A stretch of 64,000 nucleotides of DNA, from positions 4,650,001-4,714,000 of the forward strand of contig NZ_CP063400.1 in the NCBI RefSeq assembly GCF_021729865.1, given 5' to 3'. The stretch comes from Hydrogenophaga sp. SL48. GTDB lineage: Bacteria > Pseudomonadota > Gammaproteobacteria > Burkholderiales > Burkholderiaceae_C. The notes beneath the pieces were generated by a model. The model saw only the letters and a list, made by a program, of their open reading frames with translations. It was not told where the DNA came from and did no database searches. This document shows, piece after piece, positions 1 through 8,038 of the stretch. Position 1 is the first letter of the stretch; every line of letters starts with the position of its first letter. Position numbers and translations under genes: made by a program.

Positions 1-57
1 AGGGGTCGCCGCGGGCCACCAATCTCCCCACGGGCCGGGCCGCCGCACCCCGTTTCC

Positions 58-63
58 TACAAT
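58..63 (+). promoter_or_regulatory. Putative -10 box (TACAAT) just upstream of metH
   Basis: TACAAT lies seven bases before the metH ATG, so a transcript from this box would start at or next to the start codon (leaderless or nearly so). No convincing TTGACA-like -35 is visible 17 bases upstream. A similar TACAAT occurs at 33297-33302. Promoter function is inference. Confidence 0.35.
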
Positions 64-69
64 CGGCGG

Positions 70-1116
70 ATGAACTCCCCCGCCTACACCCGCGCCCAGG
101 CGCTGCCCGCCATCCTTTCGCAACGCATCGCTGTGCTCGACGGCGCCATGGGCACCATGATCCAGCGCTTCAAGCTGGGCGAGGCGCAGTACCGGGGTGA
201 ACGCTTCAAGGACTTTCACAAGGACGTCAAGGGCAACAACGAGCTGCTGAGCCTGACGCAGCCCGACGTGATCCGCGACATCCACGAGGGCTACCTCGCG
301 GCCGGCGCCGACCTGATCGAGACCAACACCTTCGGCGCCACGACCATCGCGCAGGAAGACTACGACATGGCCCACCTGGCGCGCGAGATGAACCTGGCCT
401 CGGCCCGCATCGCCCGAGCCGCCTGCGACAAATTCAGCACGCCCGACAAACCCCGCTTCGTGGCCGGCGCCCTGGGCCCGACCCCCAAGACCGCCAGCAT
501 CAGCCCCGACGTGAACGACGCCGGCGCACGCAACGTGACCTTCGAGCAGCTGCGTGCTGCCTATTTCGAGCAGGTGGAAGCGCTGGTCGAAGGCGGGGCC
601 GACGTGCTGCTGGTCGAGACCATCTTCGACACGCTCAACGCCAAGGCCGCGCTGTTCGCCATCGACGAGTTTTTCGAGAAGAGTGGCGAGCGCCTGCCCG
701 TCATCATCAGCGGCACCGTGACGGATGCTTCCGGCCGCATCCTCAGCGGCCAGACCGTCACCGCCTTCTGGGCCAGCGTGCGCCACATCCAGCCCCTGGC
801 CGTGGGCCTGAACTGCGCGCTCGGCGCCACGCTGATGCGCCCCTACATCCAGGAGCTGGCCAAGGTCGCGGGCGACACCTTCATCAGCTGCTACCCCAAC
901 GCCGGTCTGCCCAACCCCATGAGCGACACCGGCTTCGACGAAACGCCCGACGTCACCAGCCGCCTGCTGCGAGAGTTCGCGGCCGAGGGCTTGGTGAACA
1001 TCGTGGGGGGGTGTTGCGGGACCACGCCGCAACACATCGGCGCGATCCATGAGGCGGTGGCGAGCCAGGCGCCGCGGGTGGTGGGGCGCCAGCTGTTTTA
1101 CAAAGAAGCAGCTTGA
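70..1116 (+). CDS. metH: Methionine synthase, homocysteine S-methyltransferase module
   Basis: This 348-residue protein is the homocysteine-binding (beta/alpha)8 barrel of B12-dependent methionine synthase, which accepts the methyl group from methylcobalamin to make methionine in the cytoplasm. The three zinc ligands of the family are present: Cys249 in GLNCALG and Cys315-Cys316 in GGCCGTTP near the C-terminus. The start is supported by [10 protein letters not shown] near residue 24. E. coli MetH has about 1230 residues with folate, cobalamin and reactivation modules. Here the frame ends cleanly after the first module and a convergent gene follows, so the other modules must be a separate gene outside the window. 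A split metH is known in Comamonadaceae. Confidence 0.93.
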   Translation: MNSPAYTRAQALPAILSQRIAVLDGAMGTMIQRFKLGEAQYRGERFKDFHKDVKGNNELLSLTQPDVIRDIHEGYLAAGADLIETNTFGATTIAQEDYDMAHLAREMNLASARIARAACDKFSTPDKPRFVAGALGPTPKTASISPDVNDAGARNVTFEQLRAAYFEQVEALVEGGADVLLVETIFDTLNAKAALFAIDEFFEKSGERLPVIISGTVTDASGRILSGQTVTAFWASVRHIQPLAVGLNCALGATLMRPYIQELAKVAGDTFISCYPNAGLPNPMSDTGFDETPDVTSRLLREFAAEGLVNIVGGCCGTTPQHIGAIHEAVASQAPRVVGRQLFYKEAA

Positions 1117-1129
1117 CGGTTCGCGGGGC

Positions 1130-1609
1130 TCAGACCACGCGGACGAGCAAGTTGGCGCCCAAGCCCGCGAAGATCAGGTCTCCTGCCAAGCCGACTGTGC
1201 GCCAGCCGGTGTTGGCCAGGGTCGCAGGGTAGCGCTCTTTGAGCGCGTATACAGGGCGCCCATGGCTGAACGCCCACACCTCGTGGGCACCTCCCAAGAT
1301 GAGCAGGGCGCCTGCAGTGGCATTCATGTCATCGCGCGGTCCCGCCGACGCGCCATAGACCCACCATGCGTACAGCACAAAGGCAATCAGGATCCCTGCG
1401 GCGACCTTGCCCACCCGGCGGCCCCAAGGGTCCAGGCCCATGGATATCAAGGTCCAGCGGTCGCTGCCAAAGTGAAAGCGGATCGGAACTTCGTTTTGCG
1501 CCAGAAATGCCGCGCCGTAAGCCCGGCCGCAAGCAGGGCAGTGCGAGGTGTCGGGTATCACCTGCTCTTTGCAATGGGGGCAAAAGGGAAAGCGCGAAGG
1601 GTGGGCCAT
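1130..1609 (-). CDS. Zinc-ribbon membrane protein, uncharacterised
   Basis: The 159-residue product starts with a zinc-ribbon pattern: Cys10-x2-Cys13 and Cys24-x2-Cys27. Three hydrophobic stretches follow, near residues 67-86, 97-113 and 140-156. It is probably an inner-membrane protein with a small cytoplasmic metal-binding head. I do not recognise a named family. It converges on metH with a 13-bp gap, and its 5' side faces the alx leader. A rubredoxin-like redox role is possible, but nothing in the sequence decides it. Confidence 0.72.
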   Translation of the reverse strand: MAHPSRFPFCPHCKEQVIPDTSHCPACGRAYGAAFLAQNEVPIRFHFGSDRWTLISMGLDPWGRRVGKVAAGILIAFVLYAWWVYGASAGPRDDMNATAGALLILGGAHEVWAFSHGRPVYALKERYPATLANTGWRTVGLAGDLIFAGLGANLLVRVV

Positions 1610-1747
1610 GAGGTAGGGCGACGCAGTACGGAAAATATCGCATTTTCCATCTGGCGCCAGAAACGATCATTGGCTGAACCTTCAGTTTTTCCCTGAATCA
1701 CCTTCGGCTTGCGGGGCCAGCCACCCGCCCCCACAATCGCGGCTCCC

Positions 1748-1897
1748 ATCAAGGGGAGTAACCAACCCGCCACCGGACGCACAGCCCGGCCCCGGCGGGT
1801 GGGGTTTCCGTCAGTACGTGGCCTGATCGCTTGCGAAACAGGCCGCCGGAAACCCCGGGCTGGGCGCCATGCCCGGTTCCGGCCAGACCTTGGGGGT
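1748..1897 (+). promoter_or_regulatory. yybP-ykoY manganese riboswitch upstream of alx
   Basis: The 327-bp stretch between 1609 and 1937 holds a recognisable yybP-ykoY motif. The 5' conserved part is CAAGGGGAGTA at 1750-1760 and the 3' part is CCAGACCTTGG at 1883-1893; CAAGG and CCTTG can form the closing P1 stem. The internal conserved strand CAGTACGTGG lies at 1812-1821. This class binds Mn2+ and controls Mn exporters, and the next gene encodes one. A G-rich tract follows and the gene starts about 40 bases later, so control of either translation or termination is possible. The exact boundaries are estimated. Confidence 0.82.
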
Positions 1898-1936
1898 GTT
1901 TGCCTGTCAACACCAACCCAAGAAGGTCTTTTTTTC

Positions 1937-2887
1937 ATGGAAACCATTGCGCCACTCTGGCTGTGGATCGTTTTTGTCGCGTTCGTTCTGGGCGCGCTGT
2001 TTGTCGACTTCGTGCTGCTCAAGAAGCAGGGCGCCCACGAGGTGGGCGTGAAGCAGGCGCTGAACTGGTCGCTGGTGTGGGTGGGTCTGAGCTTCGTGTT
2101 CAACGCGCTGTTCTGGTGGGCGGTGAAGGACAGCACCGGGTCGAGCGCGCTGGCGAACGAGAAGTCGCTGGAGTTCCTGACCGGCTACCTGATCGAGAAG
2201 AGCCTGGCGGTGGACAACATCTTTGTCTTCTTGCTGATCTTCAGCTACTTCTCTGTGCCGCCGGCCTACCAGAAGCGGGTGCTGATGATCGGCATCGTGG
2301 GTGCCATCGTGCTGCGCACCGGGATGATCCTGGTGGGCGGCTGGCTGCTGGCCGAGTTCCACTGGATCCTGTATGTGTTCGGCGCCTTCCTGATCCTCAC
2401 CGGCGTGAAGATGTGGTGGGCCGCTGGCCAGGAGCCGGACCTGAACGACAACCCGGCGCTCAGGCTGCTGCGCAGGCTCATGCCGGTCAGCAAACACTAC
2501 GACGGTGAAAAGTTCTGGACGGTGGAGAACGGCAAGAAGATCGCCACGCCGCTGATGATGGTGATCGCCATGGTGGCGCTGACCGACGTGATCTTCGCGG
2601 TGGACTCGATCCCCGCCATCTTCGCGATCACCAGCGACCCGTTCATCGTGCTCACCAGCAACGTGTTCGCCATCCTCGGCTTGCGCGCGATGTTCTTCCT
2701 GCTGCAGGCTGCGGCCAGCCGCTTCCACCTGCTGAACTACGGCCTGGCCGTGATCCTGGTGTTCATCGGCAGCAAGATGGTGCTGATCGACGTGTTCAAG
2801 ATCCCGGTGGCGGTGTCGCTGGGGGTGGTGATCGGCATCCTGGCGATCACCATGGTCTGGAGCGCCAAGACGGCGCCGAACACCTGA
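1937..2887 (+). CDS. alx: TerC/Alx-family manganese exporter
   Basis: The 316-residue inner-membrane protein has the Alx/TerC pattern of about eight to nine helices with paired acidic motifs: EKSLAVDNIFVF in the first half and TDVIFAVDSIPAIFAIT in the second. Alignable blocks such as LTSNVFAILGLRAMFFLL and the overall length match E. coli Alx. The family exports Mn2+. I chose the ATG at 1937 over the longer frame because AGAAGG lies just upstream, the homology begins there and the riboswitch occupies the 5' extension. A manganese riboswitch in front supports the assignment. It converges with the next gene, with three bases between stops. Confidence 0.92.
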   Translation: METIAPLWLWIVFVAFVLGALFVDFVLLKKQGAHEVGVKQALNWSLVWVGLSFVFNALFWWAVKDSTGSSALANEKSLEFLTGYLIEKSLAVDNIFVFLLIFSYFSVPPAYQKRVLMIGIVGAIVLRTGMILVGGWLLAEFHWILYVFGAFLILTGVKMWWAAGQEPDLNDNPALRLLRRLMPVSKHYDGEKFWTVENGKKIATPLMMVIAMVALTDVIFAVDSIPAIFAITSDPFIVLTSNVFAILGLRAMFFLLQAAASRFHLLNYGLAVILVFIGSKMVLIDVFKIPVAVSLGVVIGILAITMVWSAKTAPNT

Positions 2888-2890
2888 GCC

Positions 2891-3547
2891 TCATGCGGCG
2901 CGGGCGCGCCGGTGGTATCGCAGGGCGAGCACGGCGCTGACCACCACACCCGCGGCGAGCAGCCAGCCCAGCGTGCGCGAGGCGGCGAGTTCGCCTTCGC
3001 GGGCGGCGCCCATGAAGAAGAGCACCAGGGCCAGCCCGTGCACGCCCCAGCGCTGCGCGCGCACCCACAGGGCCTCGGAGCGCCAGAGCCAGGCGATCAG
3101 CACGTCCGCCACCCACCAGACGGCGAACACGGTGTCCAGGCGCGGGGCACTCACGCGCGGCGTGTGCAGGATGCGCGACCAGTCATTGCCGAAGACGACG
3201 ACCACCGCCCAGTAGAAATGCACCAGAAACACGGCCAGTGACACGGTCCAGAAGGCCAGCCAGTAGCGCGCCGCGGTGTCCGAGCGGTCGCGAAACGGCA
3301 GCAGACACAGGGCGGGCACCACCAGGATCAGCGAGGCCCAGATGGTGAAGAAGGTGGTGTGCAGGTCCTGCCGCTGGTGGGGCATCACGTCGGCCGCGCC
3401 GCCGCCGGGCGGCGTGAGCGCGAACAGCGGCAGCTCGCGCGTCCACCACGCGGCGGCGAAGGCCAGCAGGAGCAGCAAGGCGGCGGCGGCGCTGGCCCGC
3501 GCCATGTGGCGGGCGCCGGGTCTCGGGGTGGGCGCGCGTGGTTTCAT
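2891..3547 (-). CDS. Uncharacterised membrane protein coupled to the Mpo1-like gene
   Basis: The 218-residue product has about five to six hydrophobic segments (for example residues 17-32, near 65-80, 92-110 and the C-terminal third) and no recognisable enzyme motif. The start is fixed by a 4-bp ATGA overlap with the upstream gene's stop, which implies translational coupling to the Mpo1-like protein. A much longer frame on this strand continues upstream but is an antisense shadow. The pairing suggests a shared membrane-lipid role, which is inference only. Confidence 0.7.
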   Translation of the reverse strand: MKPRAPTPRPGARHMARASAAAALLLLLAFAAAWWTRELPLFALTPPGGGAADVMPHQRQDLHTTFFTIWASLILVVPALCLLPFRDRSDTAARYWLAFWTVSLAVFLVHFYWAVVVVFGNDWSRILHTPRVSAPRLDTVFAVWWVADVLIAWLWRSEALWVRAQRWGVHGLALVLFFMGAAREGELAASRTLGWLLAAGVVVSAVLALRYHRRARAA

Positions 3548-4074
3548 GCCTGGTGCCGGGACGGGCGATGCGGTTGGACCGGTCCGGCCGCCGCGTCGAT
3601 CTTCGATTGCAGGGTCTTGCCGGCGCCCAGGGCGAAGCCCAGTTCGGCCACCACGAACATCGGGCCGATCAGCAGGCCGCGCAGGTCGTCCACGAAGGCG
3701 GGCTTGCGGCCCTCCCAGTAGTGGCCGACGAACTGAAGCACCCAGCCGACCACGAAGCAGCCCAGGCTCCACCCGAGCCAGGTGTTCAGCGGGGCGGTGC
3801 CCAGCGGGTGGGCGAGGGCCACCAGCCCGGCCAGGACCAGGGCTGTGATCCCGGTCAGCGCCCGCTGCCCGAGCGTGAGGTACCAGACCGTCACCAGCGC
3901 CCAGACCACCCAGTCGGCACTGATGACCAGCCCTGCGGTGTCCAGGCGCAGGCGCGCCAGCAGCGCGGCCAGGGCGAAGGCGATGAGCGGGATGCCGATG
4001 TAGTGGGTGGCGATGTTGCGCGGGTCGCGGTGGTAGTGCGCGTACTGCACCAGCAGGCGGGTGGCGTTGTCCAT
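3544..4074 (-). CDS. Mpo1-like (DUF962) membrane protein
   Basis: The 176-residue protein matches the DUF962/Mpo1 family. It has an N-terminal YAHYHRDPRNIATHYIGIP motif with conserved histidines, four hydrophobic helices, and a second histidine block, QFVGHYWEGRKPAF, before LLIGPMFVVAE. Yeast Mpo1 is an Fe(II)-dependent dioxygenase that alpha-oxidises 2-hydroxy fatty acids; bacterial members are mostly uncharacterised. It is the first gene of a two-gene unit, overlapping the next gene by 4 bp, and lies divergent from a Crp/Fnr-type regulator 111 bp away, which could control it. Confidence 0.85.
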   Translation of the reverse strand: MDNATRLLVQYAHYHRDPRNIATHYIGIPLIAFALAALLARLRLDTAGLVISADWVVWALVTVWYLTLGQRALTGITALVLAGLVALAHPLGTAPLNTWLGWSLGCFVVGWVLQFVGHYWEGRKPAFVDDLRGLLIGPMFVVAELGFALGAGKTLQSKIDAAAGPVQPHRPSRHQA

Positions 4075-4185
4075 GGCTGTCTCCGGGGTGTTCTTGTGGA
4101 AGCTCCAAGGATGCGCGCCCGGGCGGCGGGGTGTCTGTCAAAATTTCGACAATCCCGCCCGGCTGCGGCGGGTCGGCGCCACCCC

Positions 4186-4857
4186 ATGCCCCACACCGAA
4201 CCTGTACCGGCCGCGTTGCGGGTCGCCCTGGCCAGCGACGACTGGTTTGCCTCCTGCCCGGTGGCGCTGCAAGACGTGCTGCTGCAACTGGGGCGCATGC
4301 GCTCGCTGGCCCACGGGCAGTCACTGTTCTCGCGCGGGGGGCTGGCTGACGGCCTGTGCTGCCTGACGGCCGGTGGTCTGCACATCGGCGCGCTCGATGC
4401 CGATGGACAGCCAGCGGAGCTGGCCTACTTGGAGCCCTACCAGTGGTTCGGCGAAATCGCGCTGATCGACGGCCTGCCGCGCACCCATGACGCGGTGGCC
4501 GAAGGCGACACGCAGGTGCTGGTGGTGCCGCGCGACGCGCTGGTGGACTGGCTCGATCAGCACCCGGCCCTGTGGCGCGAGCTGGGCCGGCTGGCCTGTC
4601 GCAAGCTGCGGGTGGCGTTTGCTGTGCTGGAGGAGCTGGCGATGTTGCCCCTCGAAGAGCGCCTGCAGCGCCGGCTGCGCCTGCTGGCGAAAGGCTATGG
4701 CACCCGCGAAGCACCGCGCCACCGCATCCGCCTCGGGCAGGAGGTGCTGGCGCGCATGATGGGCGTGAGCCGCCAGAGCGTGAACAAAGCCCTCAAGGCG
4801 CTGGAAACCCGGGGGGTGCTGCGCCTGCACTACGGCGAGATCGAGTTGCTCGACTGA
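4186..4857 (+). CDS. Crp/Fnr-family transcriptional regulator
   Basis: The 223-residue protein has an N-terminal cyclic-nucleotide-binding-type beta barrel (GEIALIDGLPRTHDAVA near residues 88-104), a dimer helix, and a C-terminal winged helix-turn-helix with LARMMGVSRQSVNKALKALE near residues 188-207. The cysteines present do not form the N-terminal cluster pattern of FNR, so iron-sulfur oxygen sensing is not indicated. The ATG at 4186 was chosen because the homologous barrel begins soon after it and the upstream frame is intergenic. The divergent Mpo1-like gene is a possible target. Confidence 0.88.
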   Translation: MPHTEPVPAALRVALASDDWFASCPVALQDVLLQLGRMRSLAHGQSLFSRGGLADGLCCLTAGGLHIGALDADGQPAELAYLEPYQWFGEIALIDGLPRTHDAVAEGDTQVLVVPRDALVDWLDQHPALWRELGRLACRKLRVAFAVLEELAMLPLEERLQRRLRLLAKGYGTREAPRHRIRLGQEVLARMMGVSRQSVNKALKALETRGVLRLHYGEIELLD

Positions 4858-4896
4858 ACGGGACCGCGACCCGCGCAGCGGCGGAGTGTGGAGGCC

Positions 4897-5517
4897 CTAC
4901 CCCTGCCCGTCCGGCGTCGGCATGACCTTGTCGAGCTCTTGCTGCATGGTCTGCACCATCTGGCTGTAGACCTGCAGCTTGTGGCTGCTGTCGCGCAGCC
5001 GCTCGGCCAGGCGTTGTGCCACGGCGGTCATGAGCTTGGCGGCGGTGGCGGGTTGTTCGGCGATCAGGGCTTCGAGCGCATGGCGTGTGAGCACGGCGCA
5101 GACCACGTTGGTGCTGGCGGTGCAGGAGGCCGACCGCGCCGCACCGTCCACCAGCGCCATCTCGCCGATCAGGCTGCCCGGGCCGAGCACGGTCACGGTG
5201 ACCGGGTTGACACGCCGCGCGATCAGGGTCTCGACGGTGATCTCACCTTCAAGGATCAGCACCATGAAACCGGTGTCGGCGGTTTCGCCCTGGCGAATGA
5301 TGGTGGTTCCGCTCTTGAAGCGCTGCGGGCGCATGAAACCAACCACCGTCAGCGCTTCGGCCTCGCTGAGTTGCATGAGTGCCGTGGGCGCGCGCAACAG
5401 GCGGGCGGCGTCGTGCGCGCTGGCCGATCTGTCCACGGCGGCGCGCCGGTCGGCGGGCAGGCGCGACTCGGGGCCGTCGTCGTTGCGGGAGCCAAACAAT
5501 TTGTCAAACAGGGCCAT
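4897..5517 (-). CDS. Cyclic-nucleotide-binding domain protein without DNA-binding domain
   Basis: The 206-residue protein carries one cNMP-binding fold (residues about 45-160) with the phosphate-binding-cassette-like GEMALVDGAARSA, then a C-terminal helical or coiled-coil stretch (LAERLRDSSHKLQVYSQMVQ). There is no helix-turn-helix, so it is probably a stand-alone sensor or scaffold rather than a transcription factor. It is convergent with the Crp/Fnr-type gene, 39 bp apart. Its partner is unknown. Confidence 0.8.
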   Translation of the reverse strand: MALFDKLFGSRNDDGPESRLPADRRAAVDRSASAHDAARLLRAPTALMQLSEAEALTVVGFMRPQRFKSGTTIIRQGETADTGFMVLILEGEITVETLIARRVNPVTVTVLGPGSLIGEMALVDGAARSASCTASTNVVCAVLTRHALEALIAEQPATAAKLMTAVAQRLAERLRDSSHKLQVYSQMVQTMQQELDKVMPTPDGQG

Positions 5518-5649
5518 GGTGGTCAGGGTCTTGCTGGGTCCATCGACAACGATTGTGACGCCCTTGCCACCGGTGGGTGTGAACGAGGACGCCGCACGGG
5601 CGCATCACCTGCATGCCTGGCGGCGCGAATCGATCCCCCTGGTGGGCGT

Positions 5650-6933
5650 CTACCCGTGGAGATCGTCGCGGCGAGCGATCTCCAGCAGGCGGTCCAGCTC
5701 GGCGCCGTGGTGGCGCAGGTTGTGCTGATGCCATTTCATGATCACCCACATGAAGCCGGCGACGATCAGGCCGAACGCGGTGATCGCGACCACCGCGGGC
5801 AGCCCGGCGGCGGTGGAAAAGCTGTAGAGCGCGCCCAGGCCCAGGATGCAGGCCTGTTCGTTGAAGTTCTGCACGGCGATCGAGCGGCCCGCGCCCATGA
5901 GGTTGTGGCCCCGGTGCTGCAGCAGCGCGTTCATCGGCACCACCAGGAAGCCGCCCAGCCCGCCCAGCAGCACGAGAAAAGGGGCGGCGACCCAGACGTT
6001 GTCGATGAAGTTCATCAGGATCACCAGCACGCCCATCGCGATGCCCAGTGGCATCACGCGCGTGGCCTGGTCCAGCTTCATGCGCATCGACGCGACCACC
6101 GCTCCCACGGCGGTGCCCAGCGCCACCACGCCCACCAGCGATGAAGCCTGCGTGGTGGTGTAGCCCAGGGCCGCGCCGGCCCAGGCCAGCACGATGTAGC
6201 GCAGGTTGCCCGACACGCCCCAGAACAGGGTAGTGGTGGAGAGGGAGATCTGGCCCAGGTGGTCGCGCCAGAGGCGGCCGTTGCAGAGCCAGAAGTCCTG
6301 CAGCAGCACCAGCGGGTTGCGCGGCATCGGGCGGGGCGTCACGCCCGTGAGCGGGATGCGCAGGTTGAAGATGGCCGCGATCGTGTAGACGAACACCAGC
6401 ACCGCGATGGCGGTTTCGGCTGGACGGTCCAGGCCGGTGTCGATCCAGGGCAGGTCGATTTGCTGCAGTGCGCCGGCGATCAGCGGCCCCACGAGCTGAC
6501 CGCCCAGCAGCACCCCGAGAATGATCGAGGCAATGGTCAGCCCCTCGACCCAGCCGTTGGCCTTGACCAGCTGCGACGGCGGCAGCAGCTCGGTGAGGAT
6601 GCCGTACTTGGCGGGTGAATAGGCGGCAGCGCCCAGGCCCACCAGCGTGTAGGCCAGCAGGGGGTGCACGTTCATCAGCATGAGCAGGCAGCCCACGATC
6701 TTGATCGCGTTGCTGACGAACATGACCTTGCCCTTGGGTCTCGCGTCGGCGAACGCGCCCACGAACGGCGCGAGCACCACATAAAAAAGGGCGAAGAGCG
6801 GGACGAGGGCGGCGCCTTGCCAGGCGGGCGCGCCGTTGCTTCTGAGCAGTTCGATGGCGGCCACGAACAGCGCGTTGTCAGCCAGGGAGCTGAAGAACTG
6901 CGCCGTCATGATGGTGTAGAAGCCGCGCTTCAT
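5650..6933 (-). CDS. lplT: Lysophospholipid transporter
   Basis: The 427-residue MFS protein begins MKRGFYTIMTAQFFSSLADNALFVAA and carries the family block SPAKYGILTELLPPSQLVKANGWVEG. LplT flips lysophospholipids across the inner membrane for reacylation. About twelve transmembrane helices are visible. I use the ATG at 6933; the frame also allows a TTG one codon upstream. In related genomes lplT lies next to alr. Here alr is 2.3 kb away beyond an inserted two-gene unit, so the conserved neighbourhood is interrupted. Confidence 0.9.
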   Translation of the reverse strand: MKRGFYTIMTAQFFSSLADNALFVAAIELLRSNGAPAWQGAALVPLFALFYVVLAPFVGAFADARPKGKVMFVSNAIKIVGCLLMLMNVHPLLAYTLVGLGAAAYSPAKYGILTELLPPSQLVKANGWVEGLTIASIILGVLLGGQLVGPLIAGALQQIDLPWIDTGLDRPAETAIAVLVFVYTIAAIFNLRIPLTGVTPRPMPRNPLVLLQDFWLCNGRLWRDHLGQISLSTTTLFWGVSGNLRYIVLAWAGAALGYTTTQASSLVGVVALGTAVGAVVASMRMKLDQATRVMPLGIAMGVLVILMNFIDNVWVAAPFLVLLGGLGGFLVVPMNALLQHRGHNLMGAGRSIAVQNFNEQACILGLGALYSFSTAAGLPAVVAITAFGLIVAGFMWVIMKWHQHNLRHHGAELDRLLEIARRDDLHG

Positions 6934-7210
6934 CAAATTGCTTTGTTGTGACCGGATCGATCGCCCGGATGTGTGTGGCGGCTGGCGGACTCAGAAGGCC
7001 GGGGGCTGTCTCCAACGATGCCGGGTTATAGCACGGCGATTGTGGCGCCAATCAGATTGTGTCCTGCCGTTTTCCCGAGCGTGGCGGGCTCCGGATCGGG
7101 TGTCCCGGGTGCGTCATGTGCGCGCCCGTTGCACCGCCGCTGGACAGGGTTTGCCCGGGGGTGTGTGTCAGTTTGACGCAAACCTGGGGGGCCTGGGGGC
7201 GGGTCCCGGC

Positions 7211-7226
7211 TGGCATGGCTTTTGCG
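7211..7226 (+). promoter_or_regulatory. Sigma-54 (-24/-12) promoter for the 7298-9054 operon
   Basis: TGGCATG-GCTT-TTGCG matches the RpoN consensus TGGCAC-N5-TTGCW, with exactly ten bases between the GG at 7212-7213 and the GC at 7224-7225. The predicted start of transcription is near 7237, giving a leader of about 60 bases to the ATG at 7298. A short palindrome GTCA-GTT-TGAC lies upstream at 7167-7177 and may belong to an activator site. The rest of the 364-bp gap between lplT and this operon (6934-7297) shows nothing else I can name. Confidence 0.7.
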
Positions 7227-7297
7227 CCGAGGTGGCGGTCGCCCTGGCGGCCGCTGGCGCGCGACCCGACGCCCACAACAAACGAGGAGACCTCCCC

Positions 7298-8038
7298 ATG
7301 ATCAGCATCGACAAGGCACTGCTGCGGCAGTTGCTATTCATAGAACGGCCCTGGGAAGTGCGCGAGTACCGGCTGGACCTGCGCCAGCGGCGATGTGATG
7401 TCTGGGTCGCGCAGGAAGCGGTCGACCGCGGCTGGTTCGGCCGCGGCCGCAAGGGCGCGGCCACCACGGACACCGTGGTGTGGCAGCACCTGGCGCTGGG
7501 CGCGGTCCGTTTTCACCTGCACGTGGCCTTGCCCGTCGGGTTCGAGACCCGCGGGCTGAACTGGATGGGCGATCCGGGCATGCCGTTTTCGAGGGCGCTG
7601 GCGGCCCGGGTGTTTGCGCTGTTCAACGAGGGACTCTCGGTGCAGTCGGTCTGTTCGCTGCTCGACCTGAGCCTGCAGGACGTCTGGCGCTACCGCTACG
7701 CGCTGGACACCGGCCGCACCGGCGCGGGCCAGCCCAGCGCCGCGGCGGAGCGCGCGGTGGCGCCCGCTGCGGTGCCGGCCCCGGCGGTGGCCGACGACAG
7801 CGCGGTGCCCGACGTGACCGACCCGGTCTGGCTGCGCCTGCTCGACGGCGACATGAGCCTGGACATCAAGGTGCTCAGCCTCAAGCTCATGCTGACCCGG
7901 CTGCGCTCGCAGCTGGACCTGATCCACGACGACGAGGTGCGGCTGCTCAAGCTCAAGGAACTGCACCGCTACTTCGTCAAGAACGAGCGCGTCCTCAACC
8001 ACGAACTCGCCCAGCTGCGACTGGGCGGTGTCGCATGA
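7298..8038 (+). CDS. Uncharacterised protein, first gene of a sigma-54-type operon
   Basis: The 246-residue soluble protein has three parts: an N-terminal mixed domain with several Trp, Arg and His residues (residues 1-140), an Ala/Pro-rich linker (about 148-178), and a C-terminal helical, probably coiled-coil segment (LDGDMSLDIKVLSLKLMLTR onward). The ATG at 7298 has GAGGAG at 7284-7289, and the upstream frame lies in the promoter region. It overlaps the next gene by 4 bp, so the two are coupled. I recognise no family; the N-terminus vaguely recalls the DNA-binding end of ISL3 transposases, but no catalytic domain follows. Confidence 0.72.
   Translation: MISIDKALLRQLLFIERPWEVREYRLDLRQRRCDVWVAQEAVDRGWFGRGRKGAATTDTVVWQHLALGAVRFHLHVALPVGFETRGLNWMGDPGMPFSRALAARVFALFNEGLSVQSVCSLLDLSLQDVWRYRYALDTGRTGAGQPSAAAERAVAPAAVPAPAVADDSAVPDVTDPVWLRLLDGDMSLDIKVLSLKLMLTRLRSQLDLIHDDEVRLLKLKELHRYFVKNERVLNHELAQLRLGGVA

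Noticed and set aside
3548..4714. Upstream extension of the minus-strand frame ending at 2891
   Set aside because: The region holds the Mpo1-like gene in another frame and the Crp/Fnr gene on the other strand; only the part from 3547 is coding, fixed by an ATGA overlap.
4186..4857. FNR-type iron-sulfur oxygen sensor that might bind the box at 44318
   Set aside because: The N-terminal cysteine pattern of FNR is absent; cysteines are scattered. It remains a generic Crp/Fnr-family protein.
7298..8038. Transposase (ISL3-like) reading of the first unknown gene
   Set aside because: Only a faint N-terminal resemblance; there is no DDE domain, no terminal inverted repeats, and the gene is coupled to another with its own promoter.
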